A DNA stretch of 64,000 bases from JAHEEL01 sp942491345 (lineage in GTDB: Bacteria; Actinomycetota; Acidimicrobiia; Spongiisociales; UBA5794). Position numbers and translations under genes: made by a program. Where the stretch lies: contig CALOAN010000036.1 in assembly GCA_942491345.1 (NCBI GenBank), positions 124,001 to 188,000 of the forward strand, in the 5' to 3' direction. Below are positions 43,377-51,980 of the stretch, one piece after another (the first letter of the stretch is position 1; each line of letters starts with the position of its first letter). A model generated the notes under the pieces. That model was given only the letters and a program-made list of their open reading frames with translations, was not told where the DNA came from and did not search any database.

Positions 43377-44639
43377 CTATGGGGGTGTTCCGCTGGTGGT
43401 GTAGGTGTGGCCGAGTTTGCTGGTCCATTGGTGGGTGCCGTTGGGGAGGGGTGTGTAGGTCCAGGCGTGTTGGTGGCGGATGCAGTGGTCGTGGCGGCAG
43501 AGTGGCCCGAGGTTGTTTTCGGTGGTTGGGCCGCCGTCGCTGTAGGGGGTGCGGTGGTCGAGGTCGGCGTTGATGGCGGGCATGCGGCAGCCGGGGAAGA
43601 CGCAGGTGGGGTTGCGTGCCTCGACCGCTCTGCGTTGCGCAGCGGTGGGGCGGCGCCTCGTGATACCGGTGTGGGTGGGTTGGCCGGTATCCGGGTTGGT
43701 GATGGTGTAGCGCCATTCTGCGTCGGTTTGGTGTTTGGTGACGCGGCGGGCGATGTCGGCAATGACGGGTCCGTAGCCGGCGAGGTCGCCGGGGTGGTTG
43801 TTGAGTTCGGTGAGGGTGTCGAGGTCGACGCGCAGGTCGATGACGCCGCGATCGGTTTTGCCGTATGCGGTGCCGCAGAGGAGGTCGAGGTAGACGTCGG
43901 CTCGGAGTTGGTCCATGGTCCGGTGTTCGTCTTTGTGGCGGAGGGATCGGGCGATGCGGTTGACGCGGTGCGCGGCGGCCATCACCCGGTCGGGGGGCAG
44001 GTCTATGCCGAACAGGTTCGCGGTGCCCGAGTCGTTGGCTTCGACGGCGATTCTGCGTTCGGTGACGGCGTCTTGGTAGCGTTGGGTGGCGTCGTCGGGT
44101 TCGGCTTCGATACACAGCCTGCGGAGCCGGGCGCGGAGTTGTCCGGTGGTGTAGCGGGTGGCGTCGTCGGCGATCTGGTCGACGATGCGTCGGGCGATGT
44201 CGTCGTCGAGGTGGGCGGTGCCGTCCAACAGGACTCGTGCCCGGCGCAGGTCCAACACACCCGAGGCGAGCATGTCGTGGATGTGGGGGAGTCGGGTGGC
44301 GAGTTCGAGGGCGATGCCGATCTCGGTGTCGGCGCTGCGGCGGGTGAGATGCAGTGCGGCACGGACCTCGGCGGCGGCGGCTTCGGCGGCGTCCCACCGT
44401 TTCGTGTCGTCATCGTCCAATACGTCGACAACGGCGGCCATATCCGCATACATCGACGCCGTGTAGTGCGACACGAGTCGCTGGTGGGCGCGCAGCACGA
44501 CGATGCGGTCATACCCGGAGACCCGCCTGACGTCGATCGAGGCGAGGAACGCAGCCAGGATCGGGCCGGGTTCCATCGCATCGAGGCCGGCCGGGATCGG
44601 CTCGTCCTGATCGCTCTTCGCTTCGTACAAATCCAACAT
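43377..44639 (-). CDS. DUF222 / 13E12-repeat HNH endonuclease
   Basis: 420-aa protein of the actinobacterial 13E12 repeat family: an N-terminal DUF222 helical domain (about 20-260) and a C-terminal HNH nuclease motif with CVFPGCRMP...DLDHRTPYSDGG...LCRHDH. These genes occur in many copies in actinobacterial genomes and may be mobile or intein-like; their job is unknown. Very high GC keeps all reverse frames open. TACGTT lies 6 nt before the ATG. Confidence 0.92.
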   Translation of the reverse strand: MLDLYEAKSDQDEPIPAGLDAMEPGPILAAFLASIDVRRVSGYDRIVVLRAHQRLVSHYTASMYADMAAVVDVLDDDDTKRWDAAEAAAAEVRAALHLTRRSADTEIGIALELATRLPHIHDMLASGVLDLRRARVLLDGTAHLDDDIARRIVDQIADDATRYTTGQLRARLRRLCIEAEPDDATQRYQDAVTERRIAVEANDSGTANLFGIDLPPDRVMAAAHRVNRIARSLRHKDEHRTMDQLRADVYLDLLCGTAYGKTDRGVIDLRVDLDTLTELNNHPGDLAGYGPVIADIARRVTKHQTDAEWRYTITNPDTGQPTHTGITRRRPTAAQRRAVEARNPTCVFPGCRMPAINADLDHRTPYSDGGPTTENNLGPLCRHDHCIRHQHAWTYTPLPNGTHQWTSKLGHTYTTSGTPP

Positions 44640-44645
44640 ACCGGC

Positions 44646-44651
44646 AACGTA
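44646..44651 (-). promoter_or_regulatory. -10 hexamer TACGTT, leaderless promoter
   Basis: 6 nt before the ATG at 44639. Confidence 0.45.
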
Positions 44652-44788
44652 TCACCCGCCTACGACACAAAACCGGGTCGGACGACAACCAACCACAAGA
44701 AACCCGAGAAACCCCAAAACCCCGCAGCAGTGGCCGATGGGTTTGACCCCGGTGCATGTCTGTGGGGTCAGGTGGTCGGGGCACCCGT

Positions 44789-45313
44789 CTAGCGGCGGTC
44801 ACCTTTGCGGGTTCTGAAGAGGAGCATTGTTTCTCCCCGTTGGTTCACGAAGCTCGACCGAACGGCGTGGACCTGGTCGGCAACACGGAGCGAAGCCTCA
44901 TTCCGCGGATCGACGATCGAGCAGACGACCGAAAGGGCCAGGTCGTCGAGTCCATACGCGACACAAGCTCCGGCAGCCTCAGTCGCGTAACCCTGGCCAC
45001 GTTCCGCATCGAGAATGTGATATCCGACTTCTGCCATGGAGGTTCCACCAATATCCTGAACGGTCAAGCCGCAGTCACCCATTGCATGGCCCGTTTCGTT
45101 GTTCTCAACGACCCACAGTCCGTAGCCGTGACTCTCGTAGCTCCGAAGATTCCAATCGATCCAGCCTCGAGCCGCCTCGATCGACGCCATCGACGGATAG
45201 AACCTCTTGGCGTACCGATCGTTGAAGAGATCGATCACGAATTGTTCGTCGGTCTCGACATACCGACGAAATCGGAGGCGATCCGTCGGCGGTGGGACCA
45301 GAGAGCTCGACAT
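44789..45313 (-). CDS. GNAT-family acetyltransferase (RimJ/RimL type)
   Basis: 174-aa N-acetyltransferase. TDRLRFRRYVETDEQFVIDL is the N-terminal strand and helix, EVGYHILDAERGQGYATEAA contains the acetyl-CoA loop, and SVVCSIVDPRNEASLRVADQV the C-terminal block. The start at 45313 is supported by TACCGT 7 nt upstream; an open frame to 45472 runs into the divergent gene. The substrate is unknown. Confidence 0.88.
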   Translation of the reverse strand: MSSSLVPPPTDRLRFRRYVETDEQFVIDLFNDRYAKRFYPSMASIEAARGWIDWNLRSYESHGYGLWVVENNETGHAMGDCGLTVQDIGGTSMAEVGYHILDAERGQGYATEAAGACVAYGLDDLALSVVCSIVDPRNEASLRVADQVHAVRSSFVNQRGETMLLFRTRKGDRR

Positions 45314-45320
45314 GCACACC

Positions 45321-45326
45321 ACGGTA
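45321..45326 (-). promoter_or_regulatory. -10 hexamer TACCGT, leaderless promoter
   Basis: 7 nt before the ATG at 45313. Confidence 0.45.
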
Positions 45327-45411
45327 CAGATCGGTCGGAGAACGTCCAGAGGCCGCGGACCCTTCGACCTCGCGCACGCATGGGTGGAATCCGTACGACG
45401 TTGAGGCACCG

Positions 45412-45417
45412 TACGAT
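45412..45417 (+). promoter_or_regulatory. -10 hexamer TACGAT, leaderless promoter
   Basis: 6 nt before the GTG at 45424. Confidence 0.45.
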
Positions 45418-45423
45418 GGTTGT

Positions 45424-46518
45424 GTGAGGGTCGCACTCGTAGAGCCCCACTACGGAGGCTCGCACAAGGCATGGGCCGACGGTTACGCCGTCAACAGCGC
45501 CAACGATGTCACGCTGATCACGCACGAAGCCCGGTTCTGGAAGTGGCGCATGCACGGCGCTCACCTGACGCTGGCAGCGGACCTGGCCGAAGTGCTCGAA
45601 GCGGCACCGGACGTGGTGCTCGCCTCTTCGATGATGAACGTCGCAAGCTTTGCCGGCGCTACTCGGCACATTGTCGGAGGTGCACCGATCGCCGTCTACT
45701 TCCACGAGAGCCAGTTCGCATACCCGCTCTCGCCGCTCGACCGGCCGGACCAGACCTACCCGATGGTCAACTGGTCGAGCGCGGCGGCTGTCGATCTTGT
45801 GATCTTCAACTCGGAATTCCATCGGACGGTCTTCTTCGAGGAGGCCGAGCGATTCCTTCGTCAGTTCCCGGATCAACGTCACGGTCGTCTCATTCAGGCG
45901 GTCCGGGATCGTTCCATCGTTCTCCCAGTCGGTGTGGATCTCCAACGATTCGGAACTCCGGCTGTCAGCGTTGGCGGTCTCCCGCTGATCCTGTGGAACC
46001 AACGCTGGGAGCATGACAAGGGACCGGACGAATTCGTCACCCTGATCGAGTCGCTCGTCGCCGAGGACCTCGACTTCGAAGTTGCGGTGGTCGGAGAGCA
46101 GTTCGTGTCCGCCCCGGAGTCGTTTGGCCGCCTCCCGGAGCTCCTCGGTAGCCGACTGGTCGCTTTCGGTTTCGTGCCCGCCGAGGAATACATCGATCTG
46201 CTGCGACGCGCCGACATCGTCGTGTCAACGGCCCACCACGAATACTTCGGTATCGGCATCGTCGAAGCGATGGCCGCGGGTGCGTTCCCCGTTCTCCCAA
46301 ATCGCCTGGTCTATCTCGAGAGGATTCCGGAGCCCTACCGAGCCCGATGTCTGTACGAGGACGCCGGCACCCTCGTGTCTCGCATTCGTTGGCCCCTCGA
46401 GTACCCGATGGAGGCGGCGAGGGCCGCGAAAGACCTGGCAGCGACGGTCGCGAAGTACGACTGGTCTGTGGTTGCGCCCGCATATGACGCAGTACTGGAG
46501 TCCCTGGCAGCTGAATAG
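45424..46518 (+). CDS. DUF3524 glycosyltransferase, tRNA-queuosine mannosyltransferase-like
   Basis: 364-aa GT-B glycosyltransferase. The N-terminal RVALVEPHYGGSHKAWADGY and HESQFAYPLSP...NWSSAAAVDLVIFNSEFHR blocks are the DUF3524 signature of the enzyme that mannosylates queuosine at tRNA-Asp position 34 (QTMAN/GTDC1). The C-terminal half has the glycosyltransferase group 1 pattern STAHHEYFGIGIVEAMAAG. Bacterial homologues probably modify queuosine similarly (inference). The GTG at 45424 has TACGAT 6 nt upstream. It is divergent from the GNAT gene. Confidence 0.85.
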   Translation: MRVALVEPHYGGSHKAWADGYAVNSANDVTLITHEARFWKWRMHGAHLTLAADLAEVLEAAPDVVLASSMMNVASFAGATRHIVGGAPIAVYFHESQFAYPLSPLDRPDQTYPMVNWSSAAAVDLVIFNSEFHRTVFFEEAERFLRQFPDQRHGRLIQAVRDRSIVLPVGVDLQRFGTPAVSVGGLPLILWNQRWEHDKGPDEFVTLIESLVAEDLDFEVAVVGEQFVSAPESFGRLPELLGSRLVAFGFVPAEEYIDLLRRADIVVSTAHHEYFGIGIVEAMAAGAFPVLPNRLVYLERIPEPYRARCLYEDAGTLVSRIRWPLEYPMEAARAAKDLAATVAKYDWSVVAPAYDAVLESLAAE

Positions 46519-46604
46519 TCGATCCAACGCGCCTTCGCCGCGGAGATCATCGTGAGAACGACCTGGACCGCCTGGCCGGCACTCGACACCGACCTGTGGA
46601 ACCG

Positions 46605-47591
46605 TCAGTCCACGGGGTTGATGCCGTCGATCCAGTCGAGCCTGTGTGTTCCTTCGATGAAGCGGATCGTCCCGGATTGGGAGCGCATGACCACGGAGTG
46701 GGTTTCGACGCTTCGGCCGTAGAAGCCGATGCCGTTGAGAAGTGATCCTGAAGTCACGCCGGTTGCTGCGAAGAACGTGTTGTCGGAGTTAACGAGGTCC
46801 CGCGTTGTCAGCACCTGGTTGAGATCGTGACCGTGTTCGAGGGCATACGTTCGTTCTGAGTCGTCGCGCGCCCACAGCTTGCACTGGATCTCGCCATGGA
46901 GTGCTGCCATCGCGCACGCCGCGGTGACGGCCTCCGGCGAGCCGCCGATGCCGAGGAGGATGTCAATACCGCTGTCCCGCTTCGCGGTCGAGATGGCCCC
47001 GGAGATGTCTCCATCGCCGATGAGGGCGATCCGGGCCCCCGCGGCTCGGACCTGGCGGACGTACTCATCGTTTCTCGGTCGATCCAGGATCACCGCCGTG
47101 ACGTCTTCGATGTCCTTCTTCTTCGCCTTGGCGACCTGCGCGAGGTTGTGCTCGACCGGGGCATTGATGTCTACCTTGCCGGCGGCCTCCTCGCCAACGG
47201 CGATCTTCTCCATATAGACCAACGACCCGGGTGCGTACATGGAGCCGCTGTCGGCCATCGCGATCACCGCGAGGGCACCCGGCATGCCGAGGGCGCAGAG
47301 ACGCGTTCCGTCGATAGGGTCGACGGCGACGTCCATCCTCGGTTCACGGCCATTGCCGACGATCTCGCCGTTGAAGAGCATCGGGGCTTCGTCCTTCTCC
47401 CCTTCGCCGATAACGACGATGCCATCGACGTCGATGGTGGACAGCGTGTGACGCATCGCATCGACCGCGGCCTGATCGACGCTGTTCTTGTCGCCTCTGC
47501 CTTGCCACTTCGCGGCGGCCATGGCCGCAGCCTCGGTGACCCGAACCAGCTCCAGTGCGAGATTGCGATCCGCTGGTTGGTTGAGCGCCAT
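46605..47591 (-). CDS. glpX: class II fructose-1,6-bisphosphatase
   Basis: 328-aa GlpX-type phosphatase of gluconeogenesis. VVIGEGEKDEAPMLFNGE and AVDPIDGTRLCA hold the metal ligands; GIGGSPEAVTAACAM and ATGVTSGSLLNGI are further family blocks. Class II is the standard FBPase in Actinobacteria. It lies 5 bp after the thiolase stop and is likely co-transcribed. Confidence 0.96.
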   Translation of the reverse strand: MALNQPADRNLALELVRVTEAAAMAAAKWQGRGDKNSVDQAAVDAMRHTLSTIDVDGIVVIGEGEKDEAPMLFNGEIVGNGREPRMDVAVDPIDGTRLCALGMPGALAVIAMADSGSMYAPGSLVYMEKIAVGEEAAGKVDINAPVEHNLAQVAKAKKKDIEDVTAVILDRPRNDEYVRQVRAAGARIALIGDGDISGAISTAKRDSGIDILLGIGGSPEAVTAACAMAALHGEIQCKLWARDDSERTYALEHGHDLNQVLTTRDLVNSDNTFFAATGVTSGSLLNGIGFYGRSVETHSVVMRSQSGTIRFIEGTHRLDWIDGINPVD

Positions 47592-47596
47592 CTAAC

Positions 47597-48772
47597 TCAG
47601 ACCTTCACGATCAGCGCGTCACCCTGGCCGCCGCCGCCACACAAAGCGGCGCCGCCGATACCGCCTCCACGGGCTCTGAGGGCGCTGATGAGTGTCACGA
47701 CGATTCGAGCGCCGGAGGCGCCAAGCGGGTGGCCAAGCGCGACCGCGCCACCGTTCACGTTCACGCGATCGTGCGGTATGCCGAGCAGGTTCGCCGAGTA
47801 GAGCGACACTGCGGCAAACGCCTCATTGATCTCGACGAGGTCGAGATCACGAACGTCGAGATCCGCCTTCTCGAGGGCGATGCGCAGGGCGTTGGCAGGC
47901 TGCGCCTGGAGGCTGGTATCGGGCCCTGCGGTCTGCCCGTACGCCAGGATTTCGGCAATCACCGGCATCCCGAGCTCCTCAGCGGCGTCCCGGTCTGCGA
48001 CCACGAGTGCTGCAGCCCCGTCGGAGATCTGTGATGCATTGCCCGCAGTGACGGTTCCGCCGTCCAGGAAGGCCGCGCGGAGTTCGCTGAGCGACTCGGG
48101 GGTCGTGCCCGGGCGCATTCCCTCGTCGTGCTCGATCAGGATGGGATCTCCCCTGCGCTGGGGAACCTCGACAGCCACGATCTCATCGTCGAAGGCACCA
48201 GACTCGGTCGCAGCGATAGCGCGATCGTGACTCGCAGCGGCCCACGCATCCTGCTCGGCTCGCCCGATACCGAGCTTGGTGTTGTTGTCGTCGGTCGACT
48301 TCCCCATGAGCACGTGATCGAACGCGCACACAAGGCCATCTTGGTTGAGAGAGTCGACGAGCTCCGTGCCGCCGTATCCGTAGCCGAAGCGAGCTCCGTT
48401 GAGGATGTGAGGTGCGTTGGTCATTGACTCCATCCCGCCGGTCATGATGATGCGCGACTCCCCGGCTCTGATGTGCATGTCGGCATCGGCGATTGTGGCG
48501 GTACCGGACAGACATGCCTTGTCGATCGTTGTCGACGGCACCGTCATCGGGATACCGCCCTTGAACGCCGCTTGTCGGCCGGTGACCTGACCTTGCCCCG
48601 TCTGGATAACGTGGCCGAACAGAACCTCGTCGATCTGATCTCCGCTTATGCCGGCCCGTTCGAGGGCCGCAGCGATGGCAAAACCGCCGAGATCCATAGC
48701 CGTGAGTGAGGTGAATCCACCCCGGAACCTGCCGATCGGTGTCCTGGCGATCGAGGAGACAACGGTGGCCAT
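47597..48772 (-). CDS. acetyl-CoA acetyltransferase (thiolase)
   Basis: 391-aa thiolase. The acyl-binding Cys is in DKACLSGTATI (near residue 90), the active His in GGAVALGHPLGASGAR and the second Cys in LCGGGGQGDALI. This is the biosynthetic/degradative acetoacetyl-CoA thiolase group; the direction of use is not clear. ATG at 48772 begins the conserved domain. Nearby methylmalonyl-CoA epimerase suggests acyl-CoA/propionate metabolism. Confidence 0.94.
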   Translation of the reverse strand: MATVVSSIARTPIGRFRGGFTSLTAMDLGGFAIAAALERAGISGDQIDEVLFGHVIQTGQGQVTGRQAAFKGGIPMTVPSTTIDKACLSGTATIADADMHIRAGESRIIMTGGMESMTNAPHILNGARFGYGYGGTELVDSLNQDGLVCAFDHVLMGKSTDDNNTKLGIGRAEQDAWAAASHDRAIAATESGAFDDEIVAVEVPQRRGDPILIEHDEGMRPGTTPESLSELRAAFLDGGTVTAGNASQISDGAAALVVADRDAAEELGMPVIAEILAYGQTAGPDTSLQAQPANALRIALEKADLDVRDLDLVEINEAFAAVSLYSANLLGIPHDRVNVNGGAVALGHPLGASGARIVVTLISALRARGGGIGGAALCGGGGQGDALIVKV

Positions 48773-48834
48773 CGGAACCCTTTCGTGGCTTCGGCACGAT
48801 GCTACCTGCCGCGATCCGGTCTGGAGAATGCGCG

Positions 48835-49068
48835 CTACTCTGCCTGCTCGCCGCTTTCGGTCCACGGTGCCGCATCGAATTGGTGGGAAATAAGCGGCGG
48901 CGGGATGTCACGGGGTCGGCTCGATTGGACCCACGGGCTCGGCTTCGGCACAGGTGGCCGGGTTGCCCTCGTTTCCGCCTCGGTTTCGTCGACATGGGCT
49001 ACTGCAGCGGCGATTGCGGCGGCCGTTGCCGCGTCTGCGCCACCTTTGATAGAGGCGATTTCGGTCAC
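48835..49068 (-). CDS. small protein, possibly acyl-CoA carboxylase epsilon-like
   Basis: 77-aa protein with an N-terminal Ala-rich helix (ADAATAAAIAAAVAHV), a Pro-rich middle and a WVQSSRPRDIP segment. The layout recalls the short epsilon subunits of actinobacterial acyl-CoA carboxylases, where an Ala-rich helix precedes a conserved Trp and Arg. The link is by general pattern only. Its start overlaps the methylmalonyl-CoA epimerase stop (ATGA), a context that fits. Confidence 0.55.
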   Translation of the reverse strand: MTEIASIKGGADAATAAAIAAAVAHVDETEAETRATRPPVPKPSPWVQSSRPRDIPPPLISHQFDAAPWTESGEQAE

Positions 49069-49472
49069 GTCGCTCCTTCAACAAGTTCCACGAGCGTACC
49101 CCCGAACGCGGACGGATGGACGAACGCGATCCGATGTCCACCTCCCCCGATGCGCGGTTCCTGGTCGATGAGGGGCGTTCCGGTAGCTGCAAGATGCTCG
49201 ATGGCAGCATCGATGTCGGGCACTGCAAAAGCAACGTGGTGAAGGCCTTCACCCCGTTTGCTGAGGAATCGGCCGACGGGAGACTCGGCGGTCAGCGGTT
49301 GCAGGATCTGAAGATTCGAACCACCGATCGCGATCATCGCCTCTTCGACGCCCTGTGACTCCACGGTTTCGCGAGACACCGGTTCGGTTCCGTATTGCTC
49401 TCGCAGGTCGGCGAGCGCTGCATCGAGGTTGTGCACCGCGATCGCCACGTGGTCGATGTTGTAGGGGAGCAT
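49065..49472 (-). CDS. mce: methylmalonyl-CoA epimerase
   Basis: 135-aa VOC-fold enzyme that interconverts (R)- and (S)-methylmalonyl-CoA. NIDHVAIAVHNLDAAL begins the fold, GEGLHHVAFAVPDIDAA and GGHRIAFVHPSAFGGTLVEL carry the metal-binding His and Glu residues. No mutase gene is in the window. TAGCAT 6 nt before the ATG partly overlaps the stop codon of the upstream histidine kinase gene. Confidence 0.93.
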   Translation of the reverse strand: MLPYNIDHVAIAVHNLDAALADLREQYGTEPVSRETVESQGVEEAMIAIGGSNLQILQPLTAESPVGRFLSKRGEGLHHVAFAVPDIDAAIEHLAATGTPLIDQEPRIGGGGHRIAFVHPSAFGGTLVELVEGAT

Positions 49473-49478
49473 CCGGTG

Positions 49479-49484
49479 ATGCTA
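49479..49484 (-). promoter_or_regulatory. -10 hexamer TAGCAT, leaderless promoter
   Basis: 6 nt before the ATG at 49472. Its first three bases are the TAG stop of the kinase gene. Confidence 0.5.
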
Positions 49485-50786
49485 CCTGCCGGCTCCACTG
49501 TCGGCCGCGACGGCGTCGGTCTTCAGTTCAGCCTCCTTGACGAGATCGACGTCTTTGACGAGATCGACGTCGAAGCAGAACTGCGCCCCGACCGGGAATC
49601 GATCTTCGTACCAGAGATCGCCTCCCATCGCCGTGGCCAGCTTCCGTGCAATCGGCAGTCCGAGGCCGACGCCCTGTTCGAGCCGAGCGTCACCCTTTGA
49701 CAGCTGCTCGAAGTGTTCGAAGATGCGCTGACGGTCGGACTCGGCAACCCCGCCACCGTTGTCGGCCACGATCACGGTGTAGGTCCCCTCGCGGCGCTCC
49801 TCACCGGAGATGTAGACCTCGTTGCCGCCGTACTTGAGGGCGTTCTCCATCAGGTTGCGCAGAATCTGGCGCAAGCGGGCAGGGTCAGACCAGACCTCGA
49901 CGTAGACAGGAATGTCGATTTCGACTGATGTCCTGTCGTCGAACACCATTTCCGCAACCGCTTCTGCAACGGTCAAGATGGTTACATGCTCGAGATGGAA
50001 TCGGAGGTGACCGGAGTCGAGACGTGGAATCACCAGGATATCTTCGACGAGGTTCTCGAGGTGCTCCGACTCGCCGCGGAGGATGCTCAGGAACTCGTCG
50101 ACTTCTGACGGGGGCAGATCGCGCCAGTGATCCCGGAGTGTCTCGGAGAAACCGGAGATTCCGGTGATCGGGGTCCGCAGTTCATGGGAGACCATCGACA
50201 CGAACTCGTTCTTGACCTCGACGGTGCGTCGTTCTTGCTCGAGGAGCTTCTGCTGACGATCCTGTACCTGGATCAACACTCGTGTGGCGCCGGCGATCAA
50301 CGCACCGATGGCCAGGAGGAGCATCACGGTGAGGAAGGCGTCGAACGTACCCTGATTGGTCCGAGAGACAATGCCGGATTCGTGCATTGCCGCCACGGCG
50401 ACCGACCAGGCCAGGGCATAGGCGAGCAAGACGCCCGCCATCCGAGCCGGAAGGAGAAGGGCCATGGCGATGATGCCGTACGCGAGGGCTGCGACCTGCA
50501 CCGAAGTTGATGCCCCGCCGACGAGGAACATCGATCCGAGCACGGTGATGTCGATCAGGAGTGTGACGGTCGCGGTGTTCCCATGGTTGCGTCGATACAG
50601 AGCATCGATACCCACGACGAGTCCACCGACGGCATACGCCAATGCGAACGAGCCGTTTCCGGAGGCAAACAAGACGGTCGCGACGATGAACACCGTTGCG
50701 GCGACGGCGGTCCGTGCGGTCTGGTACTCCACACGTATCGACTGATAGTCGATCGGAGCTCGGTCCGTCGACAGCACTGGATTCAC
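49482..50786 (-). CDS. membrane-bound sensor histidine kinase
   Basis: 434-aa kinase with about six hydrophobic segments (residues 25-180) and no large extracytoplasmic loop. A short coiled linker leads to HisKA with MVSHELRTPITG (phospho-His near residue 201) and an ATPase domain with NLMENALKYGG, DNGGGV and GVGLGLPIARKL. It lacks an adjacent response regulator; the lone receiver at 57.6 kb is one possible partner. The C-terminus has an imperfect KDVDLVKDVDLVK duplication. GTG at 50786 has AAGGGG upstream. Confidence 0.92.
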   Translation of the reverse strand: MNPVLSTDRAPIDYQSIRVEYQTARTAVAATVFIVATVLFASGNGSFALAYAVGGLVVGIDALYRRNHGNTATVTLLIDITVLGSMFLVGGASTSVQVAALAYGIIAMALLLPARMAGVLLAYALAWSVAVAAMHESGIVSRTNQGTFDAFLTVMLLLAIGALIAGATRVLIQVQDRQQKLLEQERRTVEVKNEFVSMVSHELRTPITGISGFSETLRDHWRDLPPSEVDEFLSILRGESEHLENLVEDILVIPRLDSGHLRFHLEHVTILTVAEAVAEMVFDDRTSVEIDIPVYVEVWSDPARLRQILRNLMENALKYGGNEVYISGEERREGTYTVIVADNGGGVAESDRQRIFEHFEQLSKGDARLEQGVGLGLPIARKLATAMGGDLWYEDRFPVGAQFCFDVDLVKDVDLVKEAELKTDAVAADSGAGR

Positions 50787-50844
50787 AAGAACCCCTTCGC
50801 GTTCTTGTGGGTCTATCGGCCGGAACGAGCGCCTTGTTAACCGG

Positions 50845-51684
50845 TTATGGTCGGCGCTGACGGAGTTCTTCGAGCGCAGCGTCCGGCACGATGAGGTCTC
50901 CCCAGCCCAATCCGATCTGGAGGTCGGGCTTCCCCAATCCGTGATAGTCAGATCCGCCCGTTGCAACGAGTCCCAGGTCGGCCGCCACGTTTGCCAGCTG
51001 CGTTCGGATCGCGGGTGTGTGTTCCGAGTAGTAGGCCTCGATCCCGGCGAGTCCCGCGTCGCGCAGGTCCTCGAAGATCGATCTGAGGGTCGCGGCGTCC
51101 GCACTGATCGTGAGGGGATGTGCGATGGAGGTCACGCAGCCCGATTCCCCAGCCAACCTGATGGCGTCGATCGCGGTGAGTCGGTCGCGCTCAACGTACG
51201 CTGAGCCGCCGTCGGAGAGGAGATCGACGAACGCCTCGGAGCGGTGCTCGATCGCCCCGGCCTCGACCAGGGCGTCGGCGATGTGCGGCCGACCGACGGC
51301 ATCACCAGCAGCCTGGCGCAGCACGTCTTCCATTGTGATGGGGTAGCCGAGCTCGTTGAGGCGTTCGACGATTCTCCGATTCCGGGTGGTTCGGCCGGTG
51401 CGAAGCTCTTCGAGCCGGTCCTGGAGCGGTCCGGGCTTGGGCTCGAGGAAATAGGCGAGCAGGTGGATCTTCACGTCCGCGTGGTCCACGGAGAGTTCAA
51501 CGCCGGAGATGAGTTCGATTGGGAACTGAGCGGCGGCCCTTCGGGCTGCAGGGATACCCGAAAGCGTGTCGTGATCGGTGAGGGCGAGCGCTGTGAGACC
51601 GAGGGCAGCGGCTTTCGCGACGACCAGGTCCGGCGCGTCGGTCCCATCGGAAGCCGACGAGTGGACGTGGAGGTCGACCGCCAC
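50845..51684 (-). CDS. PHP domain phosphoesterase (RNase AM/YciV-like)
   Basis: 279-aa PHP-family metal-dependent phosphoesterase. DLHVHSSASDGT and ALTDHDTLSG at the N-terminus, SGVELSVD, TSIAHPL and ATGGSDYHG supply the trinuclear metal site. Homologues hydrolyse 3',5'-nucleoside bisphosphates or trim RNA 5' ends. The GTG start follows the small membrane protein gene by 4 bp. Confidence 0.92.
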   Translation of the reverse strand: MAVDLHVHSSASDGTDAPDLVVAKAAALGLTALALTDHDTLSGIPAARRAAAQFPIELISGVELSVDHADVKIHLLAYFLEPKPGPLQDRLEELRTGRTTRNRRIVERLNELGYPITMEDVLRQAAGDAVGRPHIADALVEAGAIEHRSEAFVDLLSDGGSAYVERDRLTAIDAIRLAGESGCVTSIAHPLTISADAATLRSIFEDLRDAGLAGIEAYYSEHTPAIRTQLANVAADLGLVATGGSDYHGLGKPDLQIGLGWGDLIVPDAALEELRQRRP

Positions 51685-51688
51685 GATG

Positions 51689-51853
51689 TCAGCTGAGGAT
51701 GGTGATCAACACCAGGGCAATGACGATGAGAAGGGCGTAGCCGCCGTACTTCTTCGCCAGAGCGAAGTAGTGCTTGCGACGCTGAACCTTTGCCTCGGCT
51801 GCTTGTTTCTCAGCGCGATTTGCCCGCTGTCGCTCCCGCTTGTCGGTTGCCAT
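51689..51853 (-). CDS. 54-aa basic single-pass membrane protein
   Basis: Encodes a peptide that begins MATDKRERQRANRAEKQAAE, a charged helix, then a single hydrophobic C-terminal segment (about residues 36-53). The layout resembles the N-terminal part of actinobacterial membrane-tethered cyclophilins, but no isomerase domain follows. A cyclophilin lipoprotein gene lies nearby at 52.7 kb. TAGCCT 7 nt upstream and the 4-bp gap to the PHP gene support it as real. Confidence 0.75.
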   Translation of the reverse strand: MATDKRERQRANRAEKQAAEAKVQRRKHYFALAKKYGGYALLIVIALVLITILS

Positions 51854-51860
51854 GGGCGGA

Positions 51861-51866
51861 AGGCTA
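51861..51866 (-). promoter_or_regulatory. -10 hexamer TAGCCT, leaderless promoter
   Basis: 7 nt before the ATG at 51853. Confidence 0.5.
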
Positions 51867-51980
51867 CCTGACGCGACGCTTGAGCCAAACCCAGCAGCGG
51901 ATCGGGATGGTCACGGGAATCGTCGAGGCCGGAGGTAGGATCCGGCCCGTACAAGACCGCGAAAACGGGAGCTAACAGAC

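Noticed and set aside
44640..44788. Small RNA or ORF between the GNAT and HNH genes
   Set aside because: Short G/C-rich inverted repeats are present, but no conserved fold, promoter pair or coding signal could be supported.
43371..44792. A 473-codon Gly/Val-rich plus-strand frame
   Set aside because: It is the exact antisense of the DUF222/HNH gene, whose extreme GC content removes stops from all frames.
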